Origin: a methanogenic archaeon ISO4-H5 | GTDB taxonomy: Archaea > Thermoplasmatota > Thermoplasmata > Methanomassiliicoccales > Methanomethylophilaceae | NCBI GenBank assembly: GCA_001560915.1 | Contig: CP014214.1 | Location: 868,001-932,000, forward strand | Reading direction: 5' to 3' | DNA: 64,000 nucleotides | Shown here: piece by piece, positions 41,096-49,779 of the stretch | Position numbering within the stretch: position 1 is the first letter of the stretch | How the letters are laid out: the number at the start of each line of letters is the position of its first letter | Made by a program: the position numbers and the translations under genes | The notes under the pieces: generated by a model | Database searches by the model: none | What the model was told of the DNA's origin: nothing | What the model saw: the letters and a program-made list of their open reading frames with translations, nothing else

Positions 41096-41652
41096 TCTCC
41101 GCCGTTTGAGAGAATCGTGTCCCTACTCCATTCGTCATGCGGAGATTCGAAGCCGTCTACAGCTTCATCCAGCTTCCTGTAGAGTTCATCTCTTTCCTTC
41201 CCTTCGGAGAACTCCTCAATGGCTTTGCAGATAATGCCGATCTTTTTGTCGATCTTTTTCTGGATGAAATTGTAGAACTGTGTCATGAGAACACCCATGG
41301 ATGCCTCATCTAGATAGTCTTCCGTATCAAAACTGGTGGCCGCCAGCTCCTCTATTGCACGGCGGATGCCGTCAACATCTGATTTATGGTCCTTTTTGTT
41401 TTCAAAAAGGGACATGTAGACACAGGCGCAGTGACGGCAGCCCATCTCGTTAGGGGTGCATTCGCATTCGGCTGTGATTGAACCCTTTCTGTTCCACAGC
41501 ACGACGTGCCTGGGTGGTTTGTCACGGACAAGATAAACGCTCAAACAATCGGCAATCCTGCTTTCCAGGGAGACTGCGCTCTTTTCCAGCAGTCTCCTGC
41601 CCGCCTCATAAGTACGGTTTCCGAGTTTTTCACGCAGTTCTAGCGAATTCAT
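41077..41652 (-). CDS. SWIM zinc-finger protein (191 aa)
   Basis: The SWIM motif CxCx(n)CxH is seen as AECECTPNEMGCRHCACVY, near residue 62. The N-terminal part (LREKLGNRTYEAGRRLLEKS) is the helix that usually precedes SWIM domains. The C-terminal half is helical and charged, ending WSRDTILSNGGDYFAKQ. SWIM proteins bind DNA or protein partners. The ATG at 41652 is chosen because the longer frame to 41751 overlaps the neighbouring ATPase and lacks domain similarity. It ends in TGA. Confidence 0.8.
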   Translation of the reverse strand: MNSLELREKLGNRTYEAGRRLLEKSAVSLESRIADCLSVYLVRDKPPRHVVLWNRKGSITAECECTPNEMGCRHCACVYMSLFENKKDHKSDVDGIRRAIEELAATSFDTEDYLDEASMGVLMTQFYNFIQKKIDKKIGIICKAIEEFSEGKERDELYRKLDEAVDGFESPHDEWSRDTILSNGGDYFAKQ

Positions 41653-41747
41653 GGTTACCCAATGGACGAATGAAGTATAATTGTTAGGATAGTGACGCAA
41701 TGAGAATCCTTTTTGGAATTCTCGGTGACGTAGAACGTATGCGGCGG

Positions 41748-43325
41748 TCACAATCTGATTATCGCTCTGCCGTCGAATCTTATGTCAGACCTGATAACGA
41801 TATCCCCCTCATTCATCGAAATATTAGCACCAGCATCCTTCCATTCATTTTCTTCCTTAATCTGAACGATGCATTCGGGCCTCTGTCCGCGATGATGTTT
41901 GTCAGCAGGGATGACGATTTTCAATCCTTCAGAGTCCTCGGCCCAATCGTCTTTGCCGAACAGGAACTCGTACGGCAATCCGGACGTGTTCACATAACTG
42001 TCTCCGAGGTAGGTTGTTCCTCTGCGTTGGATATTCGCTGCGAGATAGAACGGGGTCGTCGTCCTCCCGTTCGATATTTTGGGCAGTCTCTTGGAGATTA
42101 TGACCGCCCATGATATGTTGTAATCATTCTGATACCTGTTCAGCGATTCCGTGGAGTAATTGACCCCGGATTTGACTTCAATGGGAACGGATCTGCCGTC
42201 AATTGCTGATACGAGTTCGACCTCGTATCTGCCCTCCCTCCAATAGAAGAGATCTTCCGCACCGGCCGACATCAGTTCGCATACGGCCAGGTTCTCGTAC
42301 ATGCCCCCTTTGTAAAGATGGGTGTCATCGTTCTCCGTGAGCATTATTCCCGCAGGATGGCCCGCCATGGCCCTCAGAAGTCCTATGTCGCACATGTACA
42401 GTTTGTATTGCTTTTCATCCCGTTCCGTGGACGGCGGATATGCATGGCCTTTGATCTGATCGACCTTGTAAATGAGGTGTGCGTTGCTGAGCCACTGGAC
42501 AGGGTCCCGGAAATCCTCCGATCTCCCGTCTTTCTTCAGGTCCTTGAAGATGAACTTACGGTTTTCCCTGGACAGGAATGACGGTAGGGATTTCCATACC
42601 GAGGTGAGAGTCTCCACCATGTCCCCTCCGTGTTTGGCGAAATCTTTTTCATAGTTCTCGAGCAGCTCTTTCTGAAGGGAGTCCACCTTATTGACATCGT
42701 GATGTTTTGTCCACGAATAAACGACCTCGGGCATCCCGCCGACTATGCAGTAGTCTCTCAGTAATCTCAGAAGCGTTTCATGGATCGGTTCGGAGACCTC
42801 GTCCGGTTTCGGATCCGAGAGGATGAATTCGGCAAGGGATGTCTCTCCCTCGGCCATCAGGTATTCGCAGAAATTCATAGGATACAGGTGTCTGGTATCC
42901 ACTTTGCCGACAGGGAAGGATGCTTCGGATTTCAGTATCCCCAGAAGGGATCCGGCACATGCGATATGCAGCCCCTGCATGTGCTCGTGAAAATATTTTA
43001 GCGAGGTTATTGCCGAATCGCATTCCTGGATCTCATCCAGTATGAGGAGGGTTTTCCCCGCTTTTATCTTGACATTCTTTATCAGTTCTATGTCGCGGAC
43101 TATCCTGGAAGGTTCCATATTGCCGTCGAACAGCTTTTTCAGTTCCGGCGTTTCTTCGAAATTGCAGTAGACACAGTTGTCGAATTCCTTCGATCCGAAT
43201 TCTTTCAAAAGGTAGGTCTTTCCGCATTGGCGTACCCCGTCCAATATGAGGGGTTTACGGTTTGTATCCGTCTTCCACCTGACCAATTCTTTGTAGACTA
43301 ACCTTTCCATACATGAAGAATACAT
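41748..43325 (-). CDS. AAA ATPase with DUF4143 domain (second copy)
   Basis: 525 residues. Walker A GVRQCGKTYL, Walker B TLLILDEIQECDSAI, IACAGSLLGIL sensor. In the DUF4143 region, YEVELVSAIDGRSVPIEVKSG is the PD-(D/E)XK-like site. About 90 extra C-terminal residues (after the IS-WAVIISKR stretch) form a further domain not present in the copy at 28373. The start is ATG 43325 with a TATA-like attatttaaag just upstream, and then a four-copy repeat array. It ends in TGA. Confidence 0.88.
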   Translation of the reverse strand: MYSSCMERLVYKELVRWKTDTNRKPLILDGVRQCGKTYLLKEFGSKEFDNCVYCNFEETPELKKLFDGNMEPSRIVRDIELIKNVKIKAGKTLLILDEIQECDSAITSLKYFHEHMQGLHIACAGSLLGILKSEASFPVGKVDTRHLYPMNFCEYLMAEGETSLAEFILSDPKPDEVSEPIHETLLRLLRDYCIVGGMPEVVYSWTKHHDVNKVDSLQKELLENYEKDFAKHGGDMVETLTSVWKSLPSFLSRENRKFIFKDLKKDGRSEDFRDPVQWLSNAHLIYKVDQIKGHAYPPSTERDEKQYKLYMCDIGLLRAMAGHPAGIMLTENDDTHLYKGGMYENLAVCELMSAGAEDLFYWREGRYEVELVSAIDGRSVPIEVKSGVNYSTESLNRYQNDYNISWAVIISKRLPKISNGRTTTPFYLAANIQRRGTTYLGDSYVNTSGLPYEFLFGKDDWAEDSEGLKIVIPADKHHRGQRPECIVQIKEENEWKDAGANISMNEGDIVIRSDIRFDGRAIIRL

Positions 43326-43341
43326 TAATGCTTTAAATAAT

Positions 43342-43456
43342 AACCGTTTTTTTACGTCTTATTTAGCGGGTTTGAACCGTTTTTTTACGGGTATTTTTGA
43401 GGAATTGAACCGTTTTTTTACGTCTATTTAGCGGGTTTGAACCGTTTTTTTTACGG
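43342..43456 (-). repeat. 33-bp spaced repeats in front of the second DUF4143 ATPase
   Basis: Four copies of aaccgtttttttacg start near 43342, 43375, 43408 and 43440, separated by related spacers (tatttagcgggtttg). On the minus (coding) strand each copy reads cgtaaaaaaacggtt with a ccgt/acgg inverted pair. The array ends directly upstream of the TATA-like box of the ATPase gene. The sequence differs from the array at 28265, but layout and period are the same. Confidence 0.8.
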
Positions 43457-43644
43457 ATTATATGGACCCTGCATCTGAGCCGAGGGAAGATTCACATCAG
43501 CATCTGTGTTATCTCTATCACTCTGTGTTCGTCTGTTGTCGTTGGCAGAACTCCGAAAAATGGATAACGACTCCGTAAGCGAAAGCATCCATATACGCCT
43601 CATCTGATTCATGGACACAGCGTACGCGCGAAGGAGACACGCAA

Positions 43645-43926
43645 ATGGGATTATTCAAAAAGGACGAGGCGGAGACCGCCAGGGCCGATATGGCGAAGGC
43701 CGTCAGGAAGATCATGACCGAGAGGGGACTGGATTCCATTCAGGGTGCGGAGAACAGGAAGTCGATGGAGTTCGCCGCCACCCGCGAATGCGAGATCAGG
43801 GAGATACTCAACCACAACACGATATCCATCAACGACTACAACCTGATGGATGCGCTGCAGAAATCCATACTCATCGAGCAGAACTATGTCATCATCAGGA
43901 TGCTCGATGAGATGCTGAAGAAGTGA
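43645..43926 (+). CDS. small helical protein (93 aa)
   Basis: MGLFKKDEAETARADMAKAV, then KIMTERGLDSIQGAENRKSM and a C-terminal SILIEQNYVIIRMLDEMLKK. It is highly helical and charged, with no membrane segment. A strong AAGGAGA lies ten bases before the ATG. The family is not recognised by name. It stands alone between the repeat array of the DUF4143 gene and an orphan array. It ends in TGA. Confidence 0.7.
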   Translation: MGLFKKDEAETARADMAKAVRKIMTERGLDSIQGAENRKSMEFAATRECEIREILNHNTISINDYNLMDALQKSILIEQNYVIIRMLDEMLKK

Positions 43927-44010
43927 GCATTGCATCGTGTCGAAGGTTACAACCCGAGGTATTCCAGATACTCCCTAAATTCCAGGTCAGATAGGCAGTA
44001 TGAACGTATT

Positions 44011-44103
44011 ATCCATTTTTTGGGGGGTAAAAAATGGATTAATTTCCATTTTTTGGGGGGTAAAAAGTAGAACATTTTCCATTTTTAGGGGGGTATTTAT
44101 ATA
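44011..44103 (+). repeat. orphan 33-bp repeat array with TATA box, no gene behind it
   Basis: Three copies of tccattttttggggggtaaa start at 44012, 44045 and 44078 (period 33). They run into gggtatttatatacccc (TATA at 44095-44103). The layout equals the arrays in front of the two DUF4143 ATPases, but no DUF4143 frame follows. Between 44104 and 44362 I see only short frames. Confidence 0.7.
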
Positions 44104-44362
44104 CCCCGAATTTCGCCAGGATGATGAACGAACTTACGACGAAATCCAAATCGAAATGAAACGATTCTCTCCGCCGGGATTATCTGTCTGCTCAGAATTC
44201 CGCCAGGAAGACCTGGATCCTGATTCCCTTATCGGTCCTGTCGGACAATTCGGCATATAACCCCCTACCTCCGTCCATCAGATTGGCGATTGAACTAACA
44301 TCGCTAACATCAGACCGTTGATATTTCTCTAACAAGTCATCGTCATGTAAAAAGGTGATGAA

Positions 44363-45931
44363 ATGGGCAGCGGCGGATATTATTCCTGCAGTATGTGCGG
44401 TTTCAAAAGCGACGAGATCTGGTTCGGTGGCGGTTTCATCGGCAACGACCGCAATCCCGTGGTCAGGGACGAGATACTGGACGGAGAATATGGGGATGTA
44501 CCCAAGAAGATACTGGAATCGGAACCGGACGTCCATTACTACGGACAAATGGACGCGTTCCGCTGCAGGTGCGGGAAGTTCTCGTCCAAATCTACAGTGA
44601 TGATTTTTTCTGCAGAGGGGAAGCAGCTGTATGCACCGACTATGAATTGCGAACTCTGCGGGAAGAGGATGAGGAGACTGAGGAACCCCGGAGGAAAGCA
44701 GGAATGCCCGAAATGCGGTATGCAGCTGGATTTCTACAGCACTGTATTGTGGACTGATACAATGGATTACAAAGAATACTGGTCAATAAGAGGAAATCGT
44801 TTCGTTACCAAGGATGATTTCCTTGAGGTCTCTGTGAATGCCGATGGGGGCCAATTATGCGGATTGGCACAGGATTTGAGAGCTGCTTTCTCGGGTTACG
44901 TAAATCTCGATCTATCAATTGAATTCGTCAGAAAGGCACTGGATATGGATCTCCGTCCATTTAGCAGAAAGATAGCTTATGGAATTCTGATAGATGATGC
45001 GTTGTTGAAGGGATTGCCGTATCTCGGAATCCTGAAGGAGGCATTGGAGGACGGCGTTATACCTGACAGGCCTCTGAGAATGACCGAATCAGATACGGAA
45101 TTCATTCGCAACAATTCCGGTAATGTCAACGATTACTATTCACTACTACATTTCTGCTGGTCGGACAGACACAAGGCAGACAGTTATTGGGCGGAGAGGG
45201 CACTGCAGGCCCTGGAATCGAGGATGTCAAAAGGAGAATCCGCATCGGAGACCGTCCGCAATCTTTTCACATTGTCGGGTTTCGATTGCGGAGAGGACTA
45301 TGACAACAGACTCCTGGCTATTGTTGACAGAACATTATCAAGAAAAGATGTAGAGGATGGGCGGGGTATAACATTCGGTGATTTGCACAAGACACTGGAG
45401 AATATCAGCGGAAAGAGAGAGGATGAATTACTTATCAGATCGGCGGCGAAGGGTTACTGGGAATCCGTGGACGATGTTCTCCTGCGCTACCCCACCGCTG
45501 ATGAAATCCTGAAAGGGAAATATGCCAATGCGATTAACGAATGTATAAGGAACGGAATACAGGGCCGTATATTGACGGACAGGGAATATTTTAGTCCGTA
45601 CTGCATTCTTCCGGAACCTTCCGTCAGAGTGATGATCGATTATCTTGATGAACAGATTGAACTCAGGAACATATAGGAAGATGGCAGCGAAGCCGCCGGA
45701 ATGTATTTGGCAGTCGCCAAATCGTTGTTCGCAAGGGGAGATACAGAGGCATTCAGGTATGCGGCAAGATGCTCAAGCATCGGCATCTGTCCATATCTAT
45801 ATTCCATGCTGGTGGATGGATTCGGGACGGAAAAGAACGAGGCATTGGCAATGAAGGTTGCCAATTCTTTTGATGAAAACAATCTGGCTTTGCTGAAATC
45901 TGTATTATCCGAATGTAGGGGGGAGAGGTGA
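44363..45931 (+). CDS. zinc-ribbon protein with C-terminal Sel1-like repeat, one in-frame TAG
   Basis: 522 codons. The N-terminal 135 residues have CSMCGF, CRCGKFSS and CELCGKR...CPKCGMQ, i.e. two zinc ribbons. A helical region of about 300 residues follows that I do not recognise. Codon 438 (45674-45676) is TAG. The same frame continues EDGSEAAGMYLAVAKSLFAR then YLYSMLVDGFGTEKNEALAM, a Sel1/TPR-like repeat, to TGA at 45931. The continuation lacks a sensible start of its own. GGTGATG precedes the ATG. Read as one protein, it needs UAG decoding. Confidence 0.6.
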
Positions 45932-45933
45932 AC

Positions 45934-46314
45934 ATGCGTGAGTATTCTTTCGGAAGGGCATCATCTATCGCGATGAACGACCCGTTTTCGTATTCCAAGA
46001 AACGGAACGCTGCTGAGGGATTCGATTGGCTCTTCGAGGGGGAACATATCGCGATATACGACGGAGTCCCCGCACAATCCGGCATGAAATATTTGCATCT
46101 GACCGATGATTATCCGTATCCAACTGTTAAAATCGGCAGTAAAGAGATGTTGTTCAATGCTCTGCTGAACGGACAATGCGTACTCAGTGCGTTTGCCGAC
46201 AGTATGTATGATGCCTTTATGATGGGCCCGAAAAAGAGGGCGAAGTTGCTGAGGGAGTATTTTGAAAAATTACCGGAGGGGATGTACGTGCTCCTTAGCG
46301 AGGATTGGGATTGA
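45934..46314 (+). CDS. hypothetical protein (126 aa)
   Basis: MREYSFGRASSIAMNDPFSY, then GFDWLFEGEHIAIYDGVPAQ and LREYFEKLPEGMYVLLSEDW. Not recognised. The ATG at 45934 follows GAGAGGTG and lies just behind the TGA of the zinc-ribbon/Sel1 gene, so the two are probably one operon. A GTG two codons earlier (45928) is an alternative. It ends in TGA. Confidence 0.65.
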   Translation: MREYSFGRASSIAMNDPFSYSKKRNAAEGFDWLFEGEHIAIYDGVPAQSGMKYLHLTDDYPYPTVKIGSKEMLFNALLNGQCVLSAFADSMYDAFMMGPKKRAKLLREYFEKLPEGMYVLLSEDWD

Positions 46315-46386
46315 TCCGATAGAGGAAAAAACAAAGAAAGGAGATTAGAAAATGGTTTGAGTATACGAATGTGGTTTTGGAGAGGA

Positions 46387-46569
46387 TCATTCCTCCTTCC
46401 CGGAGCCGATCCCGTATTCCTCCTCGTATCTTTCCTGCGTCCATGGAGAATCTCCCCGGCCGGCCTTGCGGCCGCCGGGACGCTCATCGAGCAGCTTCTT
46501 GACCTCTTCGGGCGTGATGTGCACGGATTCCCACTCGAACTTCTCTTTGCTTTCCTGTTCTTCGCTCAT
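46387..46569 (-). CDS. small acidic protein (60 aa)
   Basis: MSEEQESKEKFEWESVHITP, then EEVKKLLDERPGGRKAGRGD and a glutamate-rich end. The charge pattern and length suggest a small regulatory or structural protein, but no family is recognised. It is divergent from the DUF932 gene, with a 16-base perfect palindrome between them. It ends in TGA. Confidence 0.5.
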   Translation of the reverse strand: MSEEQESKEKFEWESVHITPEEVKKLLDERPGGRKAGRGDSPWTQERYEEEYGIGSGKEE

Positions 46570-46614
46570 GATTATTCATCGCGAGAGATGTATAACAACC
46601 ATCGAATGTTACGG

Positions 46615-46630
46615 AAGTTAGCGCTAACTT
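46615..46630. promoter_or_regulatory. 16-bp perfect palindrome between divergent genes
   Basis: aagttagcgctaactt equals its reverse complement. Another half (cgctaacat) follows directly at 46631, and similar ctaacatcgctaacatc sequence occurs near 44297-44313 upstream of the zinc-ribbon/Sel1 gene. It is a likely operator for a dimeric regulator of this accessory cluster. Confidence 0.5.
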
Positions 46631-46676
46631 CGCTAACATTGTATGGTTATTATCCTCATACAGAGAATGTCAGGGC

Positions 46677-47723
46677 ATGTACACGGTCACTAGGGAGGGG
46701 TTCTTGGGATTGGCCGGTATCAAGGACGGTAACTACCGGCCTTACACACCGGTTACAATCGGCAGGAACAATTCGATCGTCAAGGCGAAGGCAGGTACCT
46801 TCGGCACACGCATGAGTCAATTGGAATTCATCGATTCGGAAGGACTGAGGAAGCTGCGTCCGATGACTTTCCAAAGGAAGGAGGTGTCCTACACCGACGA
46901 CTGGGGAAAACCCCGTACAATGAAGGGTTACAGGGCGATTGTGGGAAAGAACAACGAATCCTACGCCATCGTATCGGACAAGTACAAGATGGTGCAGCAC
47001 CGCGTCATGATCGATGCGATGGCCGATGCTGCCGACGACCGCGGAGTCAGGGTATTCGGCCGGACGTTCAGCAACGGCGGCCGCTTCGACGGATATGCAT
47101 GGTTCTCCAATCCCGATTACCACATATTCCTCGAAGGAGAACGCTACGATCCCATGATTCTGGGTTTCCGGTTCTACAATTCATGTCTGGGTGACAGGGT
47201 GTTAGGCGGGGAGATCGTGGGAATCAGAGAAGTCTGCATGAACGTCGGTGTTTACGGGGATATTCTCGGAGGAGTCAGCTACCGTCACTTCAAAGGGGTC
47301 GGTTCCGTTGCACAGGATATCTCCAAGATACTGAAGACGGTCCTTTACCGCCGGGAGAGGTTCTGCGACCGTGTGCAGGAGATGAAAGGCGAGGTACTGA
47401 ACAGCGACGAGCAGGAGACCGTACTGTGGGGATTGAAACTCGATCCGATGACCATCGAGAGGGTGATGTCGAACAGAAAAGGATTGAATCCTGAGATCAG
47501 AAACCTCGGGAAGGTGAACATGTTCCAGCTGTACAATGCCACCACCGCCTACATATCCTACCGTTCCGGCGGGGACCAGCAGATACAGACCAACAACGAA
47601 CTATCATCGAAGATCTCGAAGATTTTCTCGAATAATGTGACCCAACTCATCGACAGAGGCAGAGATGCGAGGGAGGCATACTATGCGAACGAGGATGTCG
47701 TAATCCCGGGACTGGTGGTCTGA
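46677..47723 (+). CDS. DUF932 phage/plasmid-like protein
   Basis: 348 residues. RPMTFQRKEVSYTDDWGKPR, YRAIVGKNNESYAIVSDKYKMVQH, GFRFYNSCLGDRVLGGEI and TTAYISYRSGG are typical DUF932 stretches (TIGR03299 relatives), which occur on plasmids, phages and in mobile islands. The exact role is unknown. It is the first gene of a plus-strand unit, and its TGA overlaps the ATG of the next gene (TGATG). The region upstream carries a palindrome. Confidence 0.8.
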   Translation: MYTVTREGFLGLAGIKDGNYRPYTPVTIGRNNSIVKAKAGTFGTRMSQLEFIDSEGLRKLRPMTFQRKEVSYTDDWGKPRTMKGYRAIVGKNNESYAIVSDKYKMVQHRVMIDAMADAADDRGVRVFGRTFSNGGRFDGYAWFSNPDYHIFLEGERYDPMILGFRFYNSCLGDRVLGGEIVGIREVCMNVGVYGDILGGVSYRHFKGVGSVAQDISKILKTVLYRRERFCDRVQEMKGEVLNSDEQETVLWGLKLDPMTIERVMSNRKGLNPEIRNLGKVNMFQLYNATTAYISYRSGGDQQIQTNNELSSKISKIFSNNVTQLIDRGRDAREAYYANEDVVIPGLVV

Positions 47724-47944
47724 TGGCCAGGATATCCCTGTATGATGAGGAGGAGCCTCCGAAGGTGGAATATGTCTTCGGAGGGAGACTGCATTCATCG
47801 GAATATGTGAAGATCACTGACGAGAAGAACCGGGAGGTCGACGTGCACAAGGTGCACATCGACCTGGTTCTCACCAACGAACAGTATCGGGAACTCCTTT
47901 CCTTCATAGGCAAGGATGAGCCGATCAGAGTGCTCCTGGTGTGA
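47723..47944 (+). CDS. small hypothetical protein (73 aa)
   Basis: MARISLYDEEEPPKVEYVFG, then LHSSEYVKITDEKNREVDVH, ending FIGKDEPIRVLLV. Probably a compact beta-rich protein. It overlaps the DUF932 stop by one base and so is translationally coupled with it. The family is not recognised. It ends in TGA. Confidence 0.65.
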   Translation: MARISLYDEEEPPKVEYVFGGRLHSSEYVKITDEKNREVDVHKVHIDLVLTNEQYRELLSFIGKDEPIRVLLV

Positions 47945-47986
47945 CGGTGAAAAGAATATGGAATTCTAAGAAAAGGAGGTATCGAA

Positions 47987-48298
47987 ATGATAAGGGTATA
48001 CGAATGCAACAGCTGCAACAGGCTGTATCTCGGTGACAATTTCCGCAGCAACTGTCCCGACTGCGGACAGTACGGAAGCGAAGCATCGAGAGTCAGGTAC
48101 TATGAGTGCTATAACTGCAACAGACTGTATGTGGGCGATGAATTCTCTCACAGGAACTGTCCGGACTGCGGACAGTACGGCAATGAGGTCGACAGAGCCA
48201 GATTCTACGAATGCTACAGCTGTAACAGAATCTACCTGGGAGACGATAGTACCCACAGGTATTGCCCCGAATGCGGCAATTACGGCAACGAACTCTGA
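47987..48298 (+). CDS. protein made of three tandem zinc ribbons (103 aa)
   Basis: Three repeats of about 34 residues: VYECNSCNRLYLGDNF...NCPDCGQYGSE, YYECYNCNRLYVGDEF...NCPDCGQYGNE and FYECYSCNRIYLGDDS...YCPECGNYGNE. Each has a CxxC...CxxC metal site, 12 cysteines in total. There are no other domains. AAGGAGG precedes the ATG. It probably binds RNA, DNA or a protein partner; it is the third gene of the DUF932 unit. It ends in TGA. Confidence 0.75.
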   Translation: MIRVYECNSCNRLYLGDNFRSNCPDCGQYGSEASRVRYYECYNCNRLYVGDEFSHRNCPDCGQYGNEVDRARFYECYSCNRIYLGDDSTHRYCPECGNYGNEL

Positions 48299-48306
48299 TT
48301 GTTTAA

Positions 48307-49221
48307 TCAGTTCCGTTCATTAAGGCCGTGGTAGACGTCTATCACGGCCTGACCCTTATCGGTCACTTTGAACCTCTTCTTGACGAAGGGGTCCTCGGTG
48401 AGCCATCCTTTCTCGACCATCGGCGCGATGAAATTCCTCCGGAAGTACATCCTCTTCTTCTGGAGGTCCTCGGTTTTCTTGCGGCCGGGTTTGGGCATGT
48501 ATCTCCAGATGCCTTTCTCGGCGAGTCCGTCGATGATGTCCTCATAGGTCACGTATGATTTCTCCAGGGAGAATTCGCCGATGACGGCCATGGCGGTGAT
48601 CAGCTCCATGTCCTGTTTCTCCGGGTCGAAGGTGACAACCTTGACGGGTTCCTCGGTGGTCAGAACGGCCCCTACGGGCTTTCCGTCGCGGTAGAAGTGT
48701 CTGCGTATGTCCGCCTCGTTCAGAGCCTTTTCTTTGGGCTTCACGGTGAAGGCGGTGAGGACGGAGTACTGCATGCACAGGAGCATTGCTGCTGCGGAGT
48801 ATTCCGGGGTGCCGGAGGATATGTTGACATAGATATCTGTGAAATCGTCCTCGTCGACCCTGACGATTGTAAGCAGTTCCCTCAGGACCTTCCTGTAATC
48901 GGAGGTGTCCAATTCGTGGTCGACGATGCGGATGTTTGGGAGCTTCTCGCGGAGCTGTTTTATCGTTTCGTCATAGAATTCTTCGTAGATGGGAGAGTCT
49001 TCGGTATCGTCCTTCAGGATGTGGATGCGTTCCGCTTTGTAGAATGCGGCGGGATCCACGATCAGGGGTACATCGAGAGATAGGCAGGCGATCATCACGC
49101 GGTCCTTCCTGCCGGAAACCCGGGGAACATCCTGAAGCATGTCAGGTGCGACTTCGCAGGCGCAGCAACGGTCGGACGGATATGCGAGTTCCTCTGTGGG
49201 GACGATTACGATCTCTCTCAT
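48307..49221 (-). CDS. HFX_2341-type regulator: CARF-like sensor plus winged helix
   Basis: 304 residues. The N-terminal half is a Rossmann-like sensor: REIVIVPTEE, IHILKDDTEDSPIYEEFYDE, and IYVNISSGTPEYSAAAMLL, the SxGT loop that in CARF-related domains binds nucleotides. The C-terminal 110 residues hold a winged helix (YEDIIDGLAEKGIWRYM, MVEKGWLTEDPFVKKRFKVTDKG). It matches the HFX_2341/DUF6293 group, related to Csa3-like CRISPR regulators. No CRISPR array or cas gene is in the window. It is convergent with the zinc-ribbon gene. It ends in TGA. Confidence 0.75.
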   Translation of the reverse strand: MREIVIVPTEELAYPSDRCCACEVAPDMLQDVPRVSGRKDRVMIACLSLDVPLIVDPAAFYKAERIHILKDDTEDSPIYEEFYDETIKQLREKLPNIRIVDHELDTSDYRKVLRELLTIVRVDEDDFTDIYVNISSGTPEYSAAAMLLCMQYSVLTAFTVKPKEKALNEADIRRHFYRDGKPVGAVLTTEEPVKVVTFDPEKQDMELITAMAVIGEFSLEKSYVTYEDIIDGLAEKGIWRYMPKPGRKKTEDLQKKRMYFRRNFIAPMVEKGWLTEDPFVKKRFKVTDKGQAVIDVYHGLNERN

Positions 49222-49779
49222 CGGTCCTGTATCGGATGAAGGGGTTTTAAATTGTGGTTTTTTGAGGTCGGTTTACAGTAACACTCCTTCCTTCTCCGCC
49301 TTCCTGAATGCCCTTTGGCCCCTCTTGAATTACATCACGATTGAAATTGACCTATATTGATGAGTTCAAATCGAAATTCACCTTTGAGTAGAATCCAAAT
49401 ACCATCATTCAGGATTTGACAGGATCACTAACAATGCTAATTGCCAACACGATTTTGGAAGAATCATACGGTTGCTTATCCTGTGCAAGAATACTTCTTA
49501 GTCGTTAAAAAATTGAATTAATTCATATTGTAGACTGATTTCTGGTGTAAATTCACTATTCATTGTTCATTTTTCGGCTCTATGGGTTTTTAAGGACTAG
49601 CATGATTTCTTATGAATTCGAGATAAGTGAAATCCCTAAATAAATCGAAGACTGCTTTATATCCCGTTTAGGATATAGGACATTGAGCATTTTCTTGGCA
49701 AATTGTTTTATGTTAAGATTACTAATTTTTTTGGTTGTTTCAGCATTATTAAATCTGATTCTGCCTATCACATATTATT
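49222..49779. other. AT-rich gene-free boundary region
   Basis: The composition switches from about 50-55 percent GC to strongly AT-rich here. On the minus strand, FKRGQRAFRKAEKEGVLL and a stop (about 49274-49330) look like the last codons of a lost gene. The rest holds TATA-like sequences but no coding-like frame. It is probably the left border of the acquired island. Confidence 0.45.
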
